Positions 8,791 through 18,653 of a stretch of DNA of 64,000 nt are shown here, in pieces. Each line of letters begins with the position of its first letter. Positions within the stretch are counted from its first letter, which is position 1. The notes below the pieces were generated by a model that worked only from the letters and a program-made list of their open reading frames with translations, was not told the origin of the DNA and searched no databases. This DNA comes from Desulfobacteraceae bacterium (GTDB lineage: Bacteria; Desulfobacterota; Desulfobacteria; Desulfobacterales; Desulfosalsimonadaceae): NCBI GenBank assembly GCA_011389935.1, contig JAABTJ010000004.1, positions 1-64,000 of the forward strand. The letters run 5' to 3'. Both the position numbers and the translations under genes were made by a program.

Positions 8791-10107
8791 ATGACAGCCC
8801 GTCGAAGCAGACAGGAGCATGATCTTTACCGGAAAATCAAATGGTTGATTTTTTTCCGGGCGCTGTTTGCCTTTGTACTGCTGGGGTCTTTGCTTGCCGC
8901 CATTGCGGGGCCCCAGACCAGTCTTTTCCTGGCGGACGAGTCGCTTGTGTACCTGTTTGCCACTGCCGCGGGCCTGTTGCTGTTTTCCCTGGTTTATATA
9001 CTCGTCCTTCCAAGAACGGGGCGGCTCAATACCTTCGCCTACATTCAGATTTTTGTTGATACGGTTTTCGTCACGCTGGTCATCTTTGTCACCGGGGCCT
9101 TTTCCAGCGTATTCACATTCCTCTACCTTGCGGTAATCATATATGCCACCATGGTCATCTATCGGCGCGGCGGTATGATTGTCGCCACCCTTTGCGCCCT
9201 CCAATACGGCATCATGGTTGATCTGGAGTATTTCAATATACTCCAGCCGGTGGGGGTGGTTGCCGGCGATATGATATCCGGCTACAGCTGGCAGCATGTT
9301 CTGTTCCGGTTGATGATCACCATTGCCGCCTGTTACTTTGTCGCTTTTTTAAGCGGTTTTCTATCCGAGCAGGAGCGGAGCGCGAAGCAGGAATTGTGGG
9401 CCATGGAAGACCAGATGAAGCGGGTGGAACGCTTGGCTGCAGTCGGTGAAATGGCCGCCGGGCTGACCCATGAAATCAAAAATCCCCTGGCCTCCCTGAC
9501 CGGCTCCATCCAGATGCTTCGGGAAAGTATCGCCTATGACCCGGCCCATGACAAGTTGATGCAGATTGTTTTGCGGGAGGCGGACCGCCTGAGCACGCTT
9601 GTCAGCGAATTTCTGATGTTTTCGCGCCCCCAGGTCGGGAATGTTCAGGATGTAAGAATAGACAGCGTGATAGAAGACGTTGTTTCCCTTTTCCGGAAAG
9701 ACCCGGCTTTTCAAAACAGGATCGAAATTGAAACGTCGCTGGGTGCAACGCACTATATCCGCATCGACACCGAGCATTTCCGCCAGGTGGTATGGAACCT
9801 GCTGAACAATGCCGCCGAGGCCATAGAAGGCAATGGAAAAATCAGCGTTTTTCTTGTTCCCGCCGGAAGGGAATATGTAAAAATAACGGTGGAAGATAAC
9901 GGCCTTGGGATTTCCCCGGAAACTATCGGTTTCATATTCGACCCGTTTTTTTCCACGAAAGCCAGGGGAACGGGGCTGGGGCTCTCCATCGTTCAGCAGA
10001 TCGTCGGGCTATACGGCGGCCTGGTAGATATCCGATCCGAACCCGGCAAGGGTACCTCGGTAACGCTGAAATTTAAAAGCATCTCCCGCACCCGCCCCAA
10101 CGAGTGA
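8791..10107 (+). CDS. pilS: PilS/NtrB-type sensor histidine kinase
   Basis: The 438-aa protein has about six N-terminal membrane helices (residues 17-190) as in PilS, and no PAS domain is evident. A short coiled linker leads to the HisKA box GLTHEIKNPL with His227. The HATPase domain has N-box NLLNNAAEA, G1 DNGLGI, and G2 FFSTKARGTGLGLSIV. It should phosphorylate an NtrC-type regulator (PilR) that drives sigma-54-dependent pilin expression; no pilR follows, so the partner is elsewhere or the name is only by family. It sits 9 bases after pilC. 237 bases without a recognisable feature separate it from lysS. Confidence 0.85.
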   Translation: MTARRSRQEHDLYRKIKWLIFFRALFAFVLLGSLLAAIAGPQTSLFLADESLVYLFATAAGLLLFSLVYILVLPRTGRLNTFAYIQIFVDTVFVTLVIFVTGAFSSVFTFLYLAVIIYATMVIYRRGGMIVATLCALQYGIMVDLEYFNILQPVGVVAGDMISGYSWQHVLFRLMITIAACYFVAFLSGFLSEQERSAKQELWAMEDQMKRVERLAAVGEMAAGLTHEIKNPLASLTGSIQMLRESIAYDPAHDKLMQIVLREADRLSTLVSEFLMFSRPQVGNVQDVRIDSVIEDVVSLFRKDPAFQNRIEIETSLGATHYIRIDTEHFRQVVWNLLNNAAEAIEGNGKISVFLVPAGREYVKITVEDNGLGISPETIGFIFDPFFSTKARGTGLGLSIVQQIVGLYGGLVDIRSEPGKGTSVTLKFKSISRTRPNE

Positions 10108-10344
10108 ACTACCGCAGAAAATGGAACGTATGATACCGGAGCGGTCCTCATCTTGCAATGGCAATGGGCAGGCGTCCCGCGCTTCGGTGCCGGGAAGAAA
10201 TGCAGGCCCCTGAAAGCTTGACATTGTCGGGAAGATAAGATAGCAAGGGCCTTTGATTGCCATATAAAGGAAACCGTTTTCAGGTAGCGCGCAACCGTGG
10301 CCGGAAATGACTGCCCGGGACGGAATACAGGAGCATGGGGATTT

Positions 10345-11871
10345 ATGGATCAGCCAAAAGATGTGATCGAAAAGAGACGGGAAAAGATTGACGCCTTGCA
10401 GGAATCCGGCGTTTCGCTTTTCCCCAACGATTTTACCGTAACCCACACGGTGAAAGCCATCCTTGACGCCGTTTCGGCAATTGAGCCCGATGATCCGGAA
10501 AATTCCGGCGGGGTAGAGGCGCTTTTCAAAAAAATGGGCACGATTGCCATGGCAGGGCGGATCATGGCGATCAATCGCTTCGGAAAGTCCGCCTTCATAA
10601 GGCTGCGGGACCGCACCGGGCAGATGCAGGCATATATCCGGCAGGACAAGGTCGGTGAAGAGGCATACGCTTTTTTCAAAAAACTCGATATCGGTGATTT
10701 TATGGGCGTCAGGGGCACCCTGTTTGCCACAAAAACCGGAGAAAAGACCATCCTTGCGGAATATTTTCAACTTCTTGCAAAATCGTACCGCCCCCTGCCG
10801 GAAAAATTTCACGGGCTGAAGGATCCGGAAAAACGGTATCGCCAGCGATACCTGGATCTTGTCATGAATGCGGAAACGAGGGATATTTTTGTTAAAAGGA
10901 CCCGTTTGATGGCGTCGATCCGCGGATTTCTTGCGGAAAAGGATTTCATGGAAGTGGAAACCCCAATGATGCAGGTGATACCGGGGGGTGCGGACGCCCG
11001 GCCGTTCAAAACCCATCACAATGCATTGGGGATGGACCTGTATCTGCGCATTGCCCCGGAATTGTATCTGAAGCGCCTGGTCGTGGGCGGATTTGAGCGG
11101 GTTTTTGAAATTAACCGCAACTTTCGCAATGAAGGCATATCCACCCAGCACAACCCGGAGTTCACGATGCTCGAATTTTACCAGGCCTATGCCACCTATG
11201 AGGACTTGATGGCCCTCACGGAGGAGATGTTTGCGAGGCTTGCAATGGATGTTTGCGGCACCACCCGGATACAATACCAGGGCATGGATATTGACTTGGC
11301 CGGCGAATGGCGCCGCCTTCCCCTGATGGAGGCCCTTTCATCCATCGGCGGTATTGCTCCGGAAGTGACCGCTGACATGCAGAAGCTCACGGCCGTTGCC
11401 GTGGAAAATGGCATTCGCACGACGGCACCGGACGGATCTCCGGTGAGCCGGGGGAAGTTGATCACGAAAATTTTTGATCACTTGGTGGAGCCACACCTGG
11501 TGCAGCCGACCTTTATTACCCAATACCCTGTTGAAGTTTCCCCCCTGTCGCGGAGAAGCCGGGAAAATCCGGATATCGCCGACCGGTTCGAGCTTTTTGT
11601 CGCCGGCCGGGAAATCGCGAATGGGTTCTCCGAACTCAATGACCCGATCGATCAGAAACAGCGTTTTTTGCAGCAGCTGCAGAACAAGGAAATGGAAGAA
11701 GGGGCCGTTTACACGATGGATGAGGATTACATAGAAGCCCTGGAATACGGAATGCCTCCCGCTGCCGGCGAGGGCATCGGCATTGACAGGCTGGCCATGC
11801 TGTTCACCGATTCTCCCTCCATACGAGACGTGATCCTGTTCCCGCACCTGAAGCCCGCGGAGCGAAAGTAG
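10345..11871 (+). CDS. lysS: Lysyl-tRNA synthetase, class II
   Basis: The 508-aa protein charges tRNA-Lys. The N-terminal OB-fold includes GRIMAINRFGKSAFIRLRDR. The class II core shows motif 2 FEINRNFRNEGIS with HNPEFTMLEFYQAY, and motif 3 GEGIGIDRLAMLF near the C-terminus. I choose the ATG at 10345 because it has an AGGAG site about 11 bases upstream and gives the usual MDQP...KRREKIDALQESG start; an in-frame start 48 bases earlier adds unrelated residues. A hairpin follows the stop codon. Confidence 0.96.
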   Translation: MDQPKDVIEKRREKIDALQESGVSLFPNDFTVTHTVKAILDAVSAIEPDDPENSGGVEALFKKMGTIAMAGRIMAINRFGKSAFIRLRDRTGQMQAYIRQDKVGEEAYAFFKKLDIGDFMGVRGTLFATKTGEKTILAEYFQLLAKSYRPLPEKFHGLKDPEKRYRQRYLDLVMNAETRDIFVKRTRLMASIRGFLAEKDFMEVETPMMQVIPGGADARPFKTHHNALGMDLYLRIAPELYLKRLVVGGFERVFEINRNFRNEGISTQHNPEFTMLEFYQAYATYEDLMALTEEMFARLAMDVCGTTRIQYQGMDIDLAGEWRRLPLMEALSSIGGIAPEVTADMQKLTAVAVENGIRTTAPDGSPVSRGKLITKIFDHLVEPHLVQPTFITQYPVEVSPLSRRSRENPDIADRFELFVAGREIANGFSELNDPIDQKQRFLQQLQNKEMEEGAVYTMDEDYIEALEYGMPPAAGEGIGIDRLAMLFTDSPSIRDVILFPHLKPAERK

Positions 11872-11881
11872 CGCCCGTGCG

Positions 11882-11916
11882 AAAAACGGTTTTCCCCCTG
11901 CGGGCGGCCGTTTTTT
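11882..11916 (+). terminator. Probable terminator after lysS
   Basis: The arms AAAAACGG (11882-11889) and CCGTTTTT (11908-11915) enclose an 18-nt loop and end in a T-run. It starts 10 bases after the lysS stop codon. The stem is short, so confidence is moderate. Confidence 0.6.
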
Positions 11917-11971
11917 AACGAGATTGTGTCGTAACCGCAACATACCGGTATACAGAGAGTAAAGGGTAAAA

Positions 11972-13207
11972 ATGCCTTTTGAATATTTTATCGGCGGCCG
12001 CTATTTGAAGTCCCGGCAGAAACAAGGCTTCATCTCCTTTATCAGCGTGCTTTCCATGGCCGGCGTCACCGTGGGGGTAATGGCCCTGATTATTGTCATC
12101 GCCGTGATGTCCGGCGCCGAATCCTTTTTTAAATCCAAGATTCTCGGGGTCGAACCGCATATCGTTGTCCGGCAGCAGGGAGAGCGGTTCGAAAATTATC
12201 GCGAAATCATCGATACGATTTCGTCGGAAATCGATGTCCGGTCGGTGGCCCCTTTTATGGAAGCCCAGGTGATGCTGCGTTCGGCCCGGGGGATGTCCGG
12301 GGCGATGCTGCGCGGGCTGGATCCGGATTATGAAGGTACGGAAATCATGGGGCTTCCCGGTGAAAAGCTGGAAGAAAAACTCGTGGCAGGGCGAGAAGGG
12401 GAAGACGGTTATCGCGTGCCAGGCATTGTTATCGGGAAAAACCTGGCCAGCCGGCTGGGCGTCAGGGAAGGAGACAAAATTTACCTCATTTCACAGCGGG
12501 GCATCCTTTCCCCGGCAGGACATATGCCCGCCATGAGCCGGTTTGCGGTAACGGGTATTTTTGCGTCCGGTTTTCACGAATATGATTCCTCCCTTGCCTA
12601 TATTCATCTGGCAGCGGCCCAGGATTTATTGAAAACAGGAGACGCCGTTTCCGGCCTGGGGATCAAGATAAACGATATTTACCGGGCGGATGCCATCTCC
12701 GACCAAATACAGGAAACACTCGGGTTTCGATACTGGGCCCTTGACTGGATGGAGCTGAACCGGAATTTTTTCCAGGCCCTGAAACTGGAAAAGGAGGTCA
12801 TGTTTATTATCCTGACGCTCATTATCCTGGTGGCTGCATTCAATATTGCCAGCACCCTCATCATGCTTGTGATGAGCAAGACCAAAGATATCGCCATATT
12901 AAAGGCAATGGGCGCAACCGATGCAAGCATCCGGAAAATATTTGTGTTTAAAGGGATGATTATCGGCGTCATCGGCACCGGCCTGGGGACCGTGCTGGGC
13001 ATCGGCGGAAGTCTTTTGCTGAAGCATTATAAATTCATCGAGCTTCCCGGGGATGTCTACTATTTTACATCCCTTCCGGTCCAGCTTGAATTTTTGGATA
13101 TCGCCACGATCGTAGGGGCCGCCATGAGCATTTGCTTTCTGGCAACGCTTTATCCGGCCCACAAGGCGTCCCGGTTGCATCCGGTGGAGGCGCTCCGCTA
13201 TGGATAG
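11972..13207 (+). CDS. Lipoprotein-releasing ABC transporter permease (LolC/LolE family)
   Basis: The 411-aa protein starts with FEYFIGGRYLKSRQKQGFISFIS, the LolC/E opening, and then the first membrane helix VGVMALIIVIAVMSGA. A long periplasmic domain (about 50-265) is followed by the FtsX-like three-helix permease region (about 270-405) containing FNIASTLIMLVMSKTKDIA and LKAMGAT. With LolD it should extract lipoproteins from the inner membrane. Only one permease gene is present, so it probably acts as a homodimer. It overlaps lolD by 8 bases. Confidence 0.92.
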   Translation: MPFEYFIGGRYLKSRQKQGFISFISVLSMAGVTVGVMALIIVIAVMSGAESFFKSKILGVEPHIVVRQQGERFENYREIIDTISSEIDVRSVAPFMEAQVMLRSARGMSGAMLRGLDPDYEGTEIMGLPGEKLEEKLVAGREGEDGYRVPGIVIGKNLASRLGVREGDKIYLISQRGILSPAGHMPAMSRFAVTGIFASGFHEYDSSLAYIHLAAAQDLLKTGDAVSGLGIKINDIYRADAISDQIQETLGFRYWALDWMELNRNFFQALKLEKEVMFIILTLIILVAAFNIASTLIMLVMSKTKDIAILKAMGATDASIRKIFVFKGMIIGVIGTGLGTVLGIGGSLLLKHYKFIELPGDVYYFTSLPVQLEFLDIATIVGAAMSICFLATLYPAHKASRLHPVEALRYG

Positions 13208-13955
13208 TTCCGTACATATCAACAGGATGGACAGAGAAGATACGGCGGCGGATGCCTGTTTCGACAAGGAGCCGTTGATACGCCTGGTGGGCATTTCCAA
13301 GGGGTTTGAGTACAACAGCAGTCCCATTCATATTCTGCGCGACGCGGCCCTTTCCATACATCAGGGGGAAAGCATCGCGATCGTCGGTGAATCGGGAATC
13401 GGCAAATCCACACTGCTTCATATCCTGGGAACCCTGGACAAACCGGACAGGGGACAATTTTTTTTTCGCGGGCAAAATGTTTTTGATATGGAAAAAGCCA
13501 AGCTGGCAAGCTTCCGGAACACCACCATCGGTTTCGTGTTTCAGTTCCATTATCTGCTTGCCGAGTTTACCGCCCTGGAAAATGTCATGATGCCGGGATT
13601 GATCGCCGGAATGGCCAAAAACAGGATTCAGACGGAAGCCGAAGCGATTCTGGTTCGTGTCGGCCTGAAGGAGCGTCTTTCCCACCGGGTGAACGACCTT
13701 TCCGGCGGGGAGCAGCAGCGGGTTGCACTGGCCCGTGCTCTTGTCATGAAACCGTCGATACTTCTGGCGGATGAGCCCACCGGTAACCTGGATATCAAGA
13801 ATTCCATCCAGGTTCATGATTATCTAATGCAGCTCAACAGGGAAATGCAGATGACAATGGTCGTTGTCACCCATAACCTGAAGCTGGCAAGGTGCATGCA
13901 GCGATGTATGACCATACAGGAAGGAAAGCTCGTGGAAATGGAACCTTTCACTTAG
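13200..13955 (+). CDS. lolD: Lipoprotein-releasing ABC transporter ATPase (LolD)
   Basis: The 251-aa ATPase has Walker [13 protein letters not shown], signature [15 protein letters not shown], Walker [13 protein letters not shown] and the switch His in VVVTHN. It drives LolC/E. It is slightly long at the N-terminus (about 25 residues before the usual start); a second in-frame ATG at 13227 could be used instead. It overlaps the permease by 8 bases, so coupling is likely. Confidence 0.94.
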   Translation: MDSSVHINRMDREDTAADACFDKEPLIRLVGISKGFEYNSSPIHILRDAALSIHQGESIAIVGESGIGKSTLLHILGTLDKPDRGQFFFRGQNVFDMEKAKLASFRNTTIGFVFQFHYLLAEFTALENVMMPGLIAGMAKNRIQTEAEAILVRVGLKERLSHRVNDLSGGEQQRVALARALVMKPSILLADEPTGNLDIKNSIQVHDYLMQLNREMQMTMVVVTHNLKLARCMQRCMTIQEGKLVEMEPFT

Positions 13956-14102
13956 TCTTCTGTGGGAAAACCATTTGAAACAGTGTGTTCATGGTGTTGG
14001 GCTTTTTTATCCATCTTTTGGTTGGTTCATGTTTTTTTTGAGCGCACCAATCATGATGGAATCGTAAAAAGTCGGTTGTATAAATCAGACAGGCGAATAT
14101 TT

Positions 14103-16340
14103 ATGTATTATCGTATTGGATTGTTTTTGTTGATTGCCCTGGCATTGATGCATCCGGGCGTGGCTGCATCGGAAAGCGAGACCGTGACGTCCGTGGTCAT
14201 AGAAGGGAACCAGCGTATTGAAGATGCCGCCATTGAACGGGTTTTACAGACAAAGCCGGGGGACATCTATGATGAAGAAGCCCTGTCGGAAGACCTCACG
14301 ACGATTTATGAAATGGGGTATTTCGATAATGTGGAGGTTCTTTCCGAGCGTGAAAACGACGGCAGGAGAGTTATCTTCAGGGTCCAGGAGAAACCCACGG
14401 TAAGAAGAGTAACGTTTTCGGGAAACAGTGTTTATAAAGACGACGATTTGACGGATGCCATTGATATTTCCACTGGTTCCATTTTAAACATTTACCGGAT
14501 AAACAGAAATGTCCGGAAAATTGAATCCCTGTACAAGGAAAAGAACTATCACAATGCATCGGTTTCCTACCGGGTCGAGGAGCTCCCCAACAACCAGGGG
14601 GACCTCGAGTTTATGATCGAGGAGGGGAAAAAGGTCCGGATCAGGAAGATAGAAATTCAGGGAAACAGCACCTTTGACGACAAAGTCCTGAAGAAGCGGA
14701 TGCAGACTTCGGAAAAAGGCTGGTTTTCCTGGCTTACCGGCTCCGGCGAGCTGAAACCGGATGTTCTGGAACAGGACATCATGCGCCTGGAATCTTTTTA
14801 TTACAGCAAGGGGTTTGCAGAGGCCAGGGTAGCTGAACCGGAGGTCCGCTTTGAAGGCGACGCGATAACCATCACCATAAAAATTGAGGAGGGGCCGCGT
14901 TTTGAAATGGGCTCCGTGGATATCGAGGGGGACCTGGTAAAACCGTCCGGGGAAATGATGGACATGATTTCCATAGACGAAGAAGACTATTTCAACCAGG
15001 AAGTGCTCAGAGACGATATCCTTTTTCTTACGGATTTCTATGCCGACCATGGATACGCGCGGGCGGAAATTTATCCCGAGACCCGAAAACACCCCGACAA
15101 GGATGCCATTGACCTGGTATACCGCATAAGCCAGAATCAGCTCGTATATTTTGATGAAATCCGTATCCAGGGCAATACAAAGACACGGGACAAGGTGATT
15201 CGAAGGGAATTGCATGTCCATGAGCAGGGGCTTTACAGTGCCAGCGGATTGAAGCGATCCGTGCGAAATCTTTACCGGCTTGATTATTTTGAAGACATAG
15301 AGGTTCAGACGGTGCCGGGGGACACGGATGACAAAATGGACCTTCTGATCGGGGTGGAGGAAAAACCGACGGGAAGTTTTTCGTTCGGGGCCGGCTACAG
15401 CGCCATTGACAAGCTCTACGTCATGACGTCCATCGAAGAAAGAAATTTCCTGGGACGGGGACAGATCGTGGAATTGAGAGCGCAGATGGGCAGCCGTACC
15501 CAGCAATTTTCCTTTTCCTTTACCGAGCCGTGGCTGTTTGATATCCCCCTTTCGGCCAGCATTTCGGCGTACCAGTGGGAGAGGGATTATGATGAATATG
15601 ACAGGGATTCCAGGGGAGGGCAGCTTCGGTTTTCCTATCCGGTATACGATTATACCCGCGCTTCTGTTGCCTATGGGTATGATTACAGCGACGTAAGCAA
15701 TGTAAGCCCTTTTTACGAGTACTTCATTGAAGAAGAAACGTATAAGACGAGCAGTGTCACCATGGGGCTCACGTATGATTCCCGCGATCGCCGGATCAAT
15801 CCGTCCGAAGGGTCCAAACACCGTATCAGCAACCAGTACGCCGGTTTGGGGGGGAATGTCGGCTTCAACAAGGTAAAATTGGAACTCGGGCGATATTTTC
15901 CCCTGGTATGGGAATTTGTCTTTTTTCTCAATGCGGAAATGGGTTATGTTACAGAAGCCGGTGGAAAAATACTGCCGGATTATGAAAAGTTTTACATGGG
16001 CGGCATTAATACCATGCGTGGATTTGACTGGCGGGACATTGCCGTGTTCGATGAGGAAGGCAGGGCCTTTGGTGGGGAAAAAATGGTCCTGTTCAATGCC
16101 GAATTGATTTTTCCCCTGGTATCCCAGGCCGGCCTGATGGGGGTGCTTTTTTATGACACGGGGGATGTATATCCTTCCGGCGACCGGATCGAACTGGACA
16201 ACCTGAGAAGAAGCGCCGGTTTCGGGGTTCGCTGGTACTCGCCGCTCGGCCCCATCCGCCTGGAAAGGGGCTACATCCTTGACCGGAAAGAAGGCGAGGA
16301 CAGTGGACGGTGGGAGTTTTCCATCGGGGGCGTATTCTGA
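14103..16340 (+). CDS. bamA: Outer-membrane protein assembly factor BamA
   Basis: The 745-aa protein has a signal peptide (MYYRIGLFLLIALALMHPG, cleavage near AAS/ES), five POTRA domains (about 24-410, starting VTSVVIEGNQRIEDAAI) and a C-terminal Omp85 barrel with the GGINTMRGFDWRDI lid-lock motif and a terminal Phe. BamA inserts beta-barrel proteins into the outer membrane. I place the start at ATG 14103, right before the signal peptide. It sits between lolCD and skp, a classic envelope-biogenesis order. Confidence 0.97.
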   Translation: MYYRIGLFLLIALALMHPGVAASESETVTSVVIEGNQRIEDAAIERVLQTKPGDIYDEEALSEDLTTIYEMGYFDNVEVLSERENDGRRVIFRVQEKPTVRRVTFSGNSVYKDDDLTDAIDISTGSILNIYRINRNVRKIESLYKEKNYHNASVSYRVEELPNNQGDLEFMIEEGKKVRIRKIEIQGNSTFDDKVLKKRMQTSEKGWFSWLTGSGELKPDVLEQDIMRLESFYYSKGFAEARVAEPEVRFEGDAITITIKIEEGPRFEMGSVDIEGDLVKPSGEMMDMISIDEEDYFNQEVLRDDILFLTDFYADHGYARAEIYPETRKHPDKDAIDLVYRISQNQLVYFDEIRIQGNTKTRDKVIRRELHVHEQGLYSASGLKRSVRNLYRLDYFEDIEVQTVPGDTDDKMDLLIGVEEKPTGSFSFGAGYSAIDKLYVMTSIEERNFLGRGQIVELRAQMGSRTQQFSFSFTEPWLFDIPLSASISAYQWERDYDEYDRDSRGGQLRFSYPVYDYTRASVAYGYDYSDVSNVSPFYEYFIEEETYKTSSVTMGLTYDSRDRRINPSEGSKHRISNQYAGLGGNVGFNKVKLELGRYFPLVWEFVFFLNAEMGYVTEAGGKILPDYEKFYMGGINTMRGFDWRDIAVFDEEGRAFGGEKMVLFNAELIFPLVSQAGLMGVLFYDTGDVYPSGDRIELDNLRRSAGFGVRWYSPLGPIRLERGYILDRKEGEDSGRWEFSIGGVF

Positions 16341-16485
16341 TATCCGATGGGCGGAAAAAGCCTTTTCAGTATTTTTCGTAGGGTTTGTAAAAAATCGGTC
16401 ATATCGGGGTTGGATTCCAATGCTGGCAGGGATGCCACCCCCGGGCAGCAAAGATAAAGCCATATTTTATTTCCGGGGGGAAATT

Positions 16486-17016
16486 ATGAAAAAAATAGCA
16501 GGTATGTTCGCATTGGTTATGATCGGTCTGTTTGTTTTTTCCGCCCCAGCTTCCGAGGCGGATATGGGCAGGATTGGCATCATCGATTTTCAGAAGGTGC
16601 TGGTTGAATCGGATGCGGGGAAAGCGGTACAGGCGCAGATCCAGCAGAAAGGGCGCTCCATGGAGTCGGATTTAACGGAAATGGGCGAGGAAATTGATTC
16701 CATGATGAGGCAGTTGCAGCGGGATTCTATGGTGATGAGCAGTGAACGCCGGGAACAGCAGCAGCGGGAGATAGAAATCCGGCGTTACGATTTTCAGACG
16801 ACCCAGAAAAAATATCAGTCCGAGTTCAGAGAGCTGGAAGTGACCCTGATGGAGAAGCTCAGGGACGAGGTGTTTGACATTGCGGAATCCATCGGGAAGC
16901 AGGAAGGGTATATGCTGATTATCGAAAGAGGTGCGGCCATTTATTATCCCGAGACCATTGATATTACCGACAAGGTGATACAGCTGTATAATGAGCAGTT
17001 CGACGGGGAGCTATAG
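16486..17016 (+). CDS. skp: Periplasmic chaperone Skp/OmpH family
   Basis: The 176-aa protein has a signal peptide (MKKIAGMFALVMIGLFVFS, cleavage around SEA), then IGIIDFQKVLVESDAGKAV, a Gln/Arg-rich coiled coil (about 45-125) and a compact C-terminus with a conserved-looking EGYMLIIERGAAIYY. Skp holds unfolded outer-membrane proteins on the way to BamA, which is encoded just upstream. The start at 16486 is preceded by GGGGGG and gives a clean signal peptide. Confidence 0.93.
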   Translation: MKKIAGMFALVMIGLFVFSAPASEADMGRIGIIDFQKVLVESDAGKAVQAQIQQKGRSMESDLTEMGEEIDSMMRQLQRDSMVMSSERREQQQREIEIRRYDFQTTQKKYQSEFRELEVTLMEKLRDEVFDIAESIGKQEGYMLIIERGAAIYYPETIDITDKVIQLYNEQFDGEL

Positions 17017-17096
17017 ACGGTATGGTTCAGGATGCAATATAGGGATCGTGCAGGTGACTTGTTGAAATATGGCCCAAAAATCCGGGAAGTTGGCAG

Positions 17097-18170
17097 ATGA
17101 ATGATCACCATAAAACCCTGACCGTTTTTCAAATCGCCGAACATGTCGGCGGAGAGGTCTCCGGCGATCCGGAAATGCCCATATCCGGGGCTGCCGCCGT
17201 TGAACATGCGGGGAAAGAAACCATCACCTTTGCAGACAGGCCCGCTATCCTGAAAAAACTTTCGGATTGCAAGGCAGGCGCGGTTGTGGTGCCGGAAACG
17301 TTTGATTCCCCATGTGCCGCTACCATGATTCGGTGCAGGCATCCCCGCCTGGCGTTTGCAAAAATCATGGCGTTGTTTTATCCCCGGAAGCGTTCCATAT
17401 CGGGCATCAGCCCCACGGCGTCCATCGGGAGGCATTTTGAAGGGGGCGAAGAAGTGATTGTGGGCGCTCATGCCTTTATCGGGGACAGCGTGACGCTGGG
17501 CAACCGGGTCATCATTCATCCGGGCGTGTATATCGGCGACAGCGTTACAATCGGAGACGATACCGAGATTTTCCCAAATGCCGTCGTCATGGATCAATGC
17601 ATCATTGGAAAACGGGTGGTTATCCATCCGGGTTCGGTCATCGGGAGTGATGGCTTCGGTTTTACGCCGGACGGAACAAGGCACCATAAAATTCCACAGA
17701 CCGGGATCGTCGAGATCGAGGATGACGTTGAAATCGGGGCGGGCAACACCATTGACCGCGCCACCTTTGGCCGTACCCTGGTCGGGGAGGGCGTGAAAAC
17801 GGATAATATGGTACACATCGCCCACAACGTGAGCATCGGCGCCCACAGCATCATCGTGGCCCAGGTGGGTATTGCCGGAAGCGCCAGTATCGGCAGCCAC
17901 GTAACCATCGCCGGACAAGCCGGCATCGGCGGCCACCTCAAAATCGGTGACGGTGCTGTTATCGGCCCCCAGGCGGGTGTTGCACGGACAATTGCCCCCG
18001 GCAGGGTGGTCTCCGGAACACCGGAAATGGATCACCGCCTGTGGCTGCGGGTACAGCGGGTGGTGCCCCAGCTGCCGGAACTGAAAAAGCGGTTGTTTGA
18101 ACTGGAAAAACAACTCAGGATCCTGCAACAGAAACCGGGCGATCAAAATGATTCTGAAGCAGATGAATAA
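17097..18170 (+). CDS. lpxD: UDP-3-O-(3-hydroxyacyl)glucosamine N-acyltransferase (LpxD)
   Basis: The 357-aa protein has a uridine-binding N-terminal domain (1-100) and a left-handed beta-helix of hexapeptide repeats (about 105-320) with the catalytic-type His in MVHIAHNVSIGAHS. A C-terminal helical tail trimerises. LpxD adds the second acyl chain in lipid A synthesis. It is the first of the tight series lpxD-fabZ-lpxA-lpxI. Confidence 0.96.
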   Translation: MNDHHKTLTVFQIAEHVGGEVSGDPEMPISGAAAVEHAGKETITFADRPAILKKLSDCKAGAVVVPETFDSPCAATMIRCRHPRLAFAKIMALFYPRKRSISGISPTASIGRHFEGGEEVIVGAHAFIGDSVTLGNRVIIHPGVYIGDSVTIGDDTEIFPNAVVMDQCIIGKRVVIHPGSVIGSDGFGFTPDGTRHHKIPQTGIVEIEDDVEIGAGNTIDRATFGRTLVGEGVKTDNMVHIAHNVSIGAHSIIVAQVGIAGSASIGSHVTIAGQAGIGGHLKIGDGAVIGPQAGVARTIAPGRVVSGTPEMDHRLWLRVQRVVPQLPELKKRLFELEKQLRILQQKPGDQNDSEADE

Positions 18171-18212
18171 TCCGGCGCCTGTGACGATGACAGCCCATTC
18201 TGGAAGAAGGTT

Positions 18213-18653
18213 ATGAACAAAAACTATAACATCGACACCATTTGCCGTATTCTTCCCCACCGCTACCCATTTCTGCTTGTTGACAGGGTGCTTGAGGTTG
18301 TCCCGGGGGAGCGCATCCGGGCATTGAAAAATGTGACGGTCAATGAACCTTTTTTTCCAGGGCATTTTCCTGGAAATCAAGTAATGCCGGGCGTATTGAT
18401 CATTGAGGGTATGGTGCAGGCAGGTGCATTACTGTTTTCTGAAACATTGCCCGTGGAAAAACATGGTGATGTTTGTTTTTCCGGAATTGACAGGGCGCGG
18501 TTCCGTAAAACCGTGATCCCGGGCGACCAGCTTGTATACGAGGTCCAAATTGTGCGCCAGCGCACCCGTGCGGTTATCATGAAAGCCATGACAACCGTGG
18601 AGGGAGAGTGCGTCGCGGAAGCCAGGCTCATGGCCATTGTCGGGGGGGAGTGA
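18213..18653 (+). CDS. fabZ: 3-hydroxyacyl-ACP dehydratase FabZ
   Basis: The 146-aa hotdog-fold enzyme has the FabZ signature HRYPFLLVDRV and the catalytic FFPGHFPGN (His) followed by PGVLIIEGMVQAG (Glu). It dehydrates 3-hydroxyacyl-ACP, competing with LpxA/LpxD for the same substrate, which explains its place here. Its TGA overlaps the ATG of lpxA (TGATG). Confidence 0.97.
   Translation: MNKNYNIDTICRILPHRYPFLLVDRVLEVVPGERIRALKNVTVNEPFFPGHFPGNQVMPGVLIIEGMVQAGALLFSETLPVEKHGDVCFSGIDRARFRKTVIPGDQLVYEVQIVRQRTRAVIMKAMTTVEGECVAEARLMAIVGGE

Noticed and set aside
14484-16463. 659-aa open frame on the minus strand
   Set aside because: It lies wholly antisense to bamA, whose POTRA and barrel motifs are clear. 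The antisense product has no recognisable family and is a shadow of the codon pattern.
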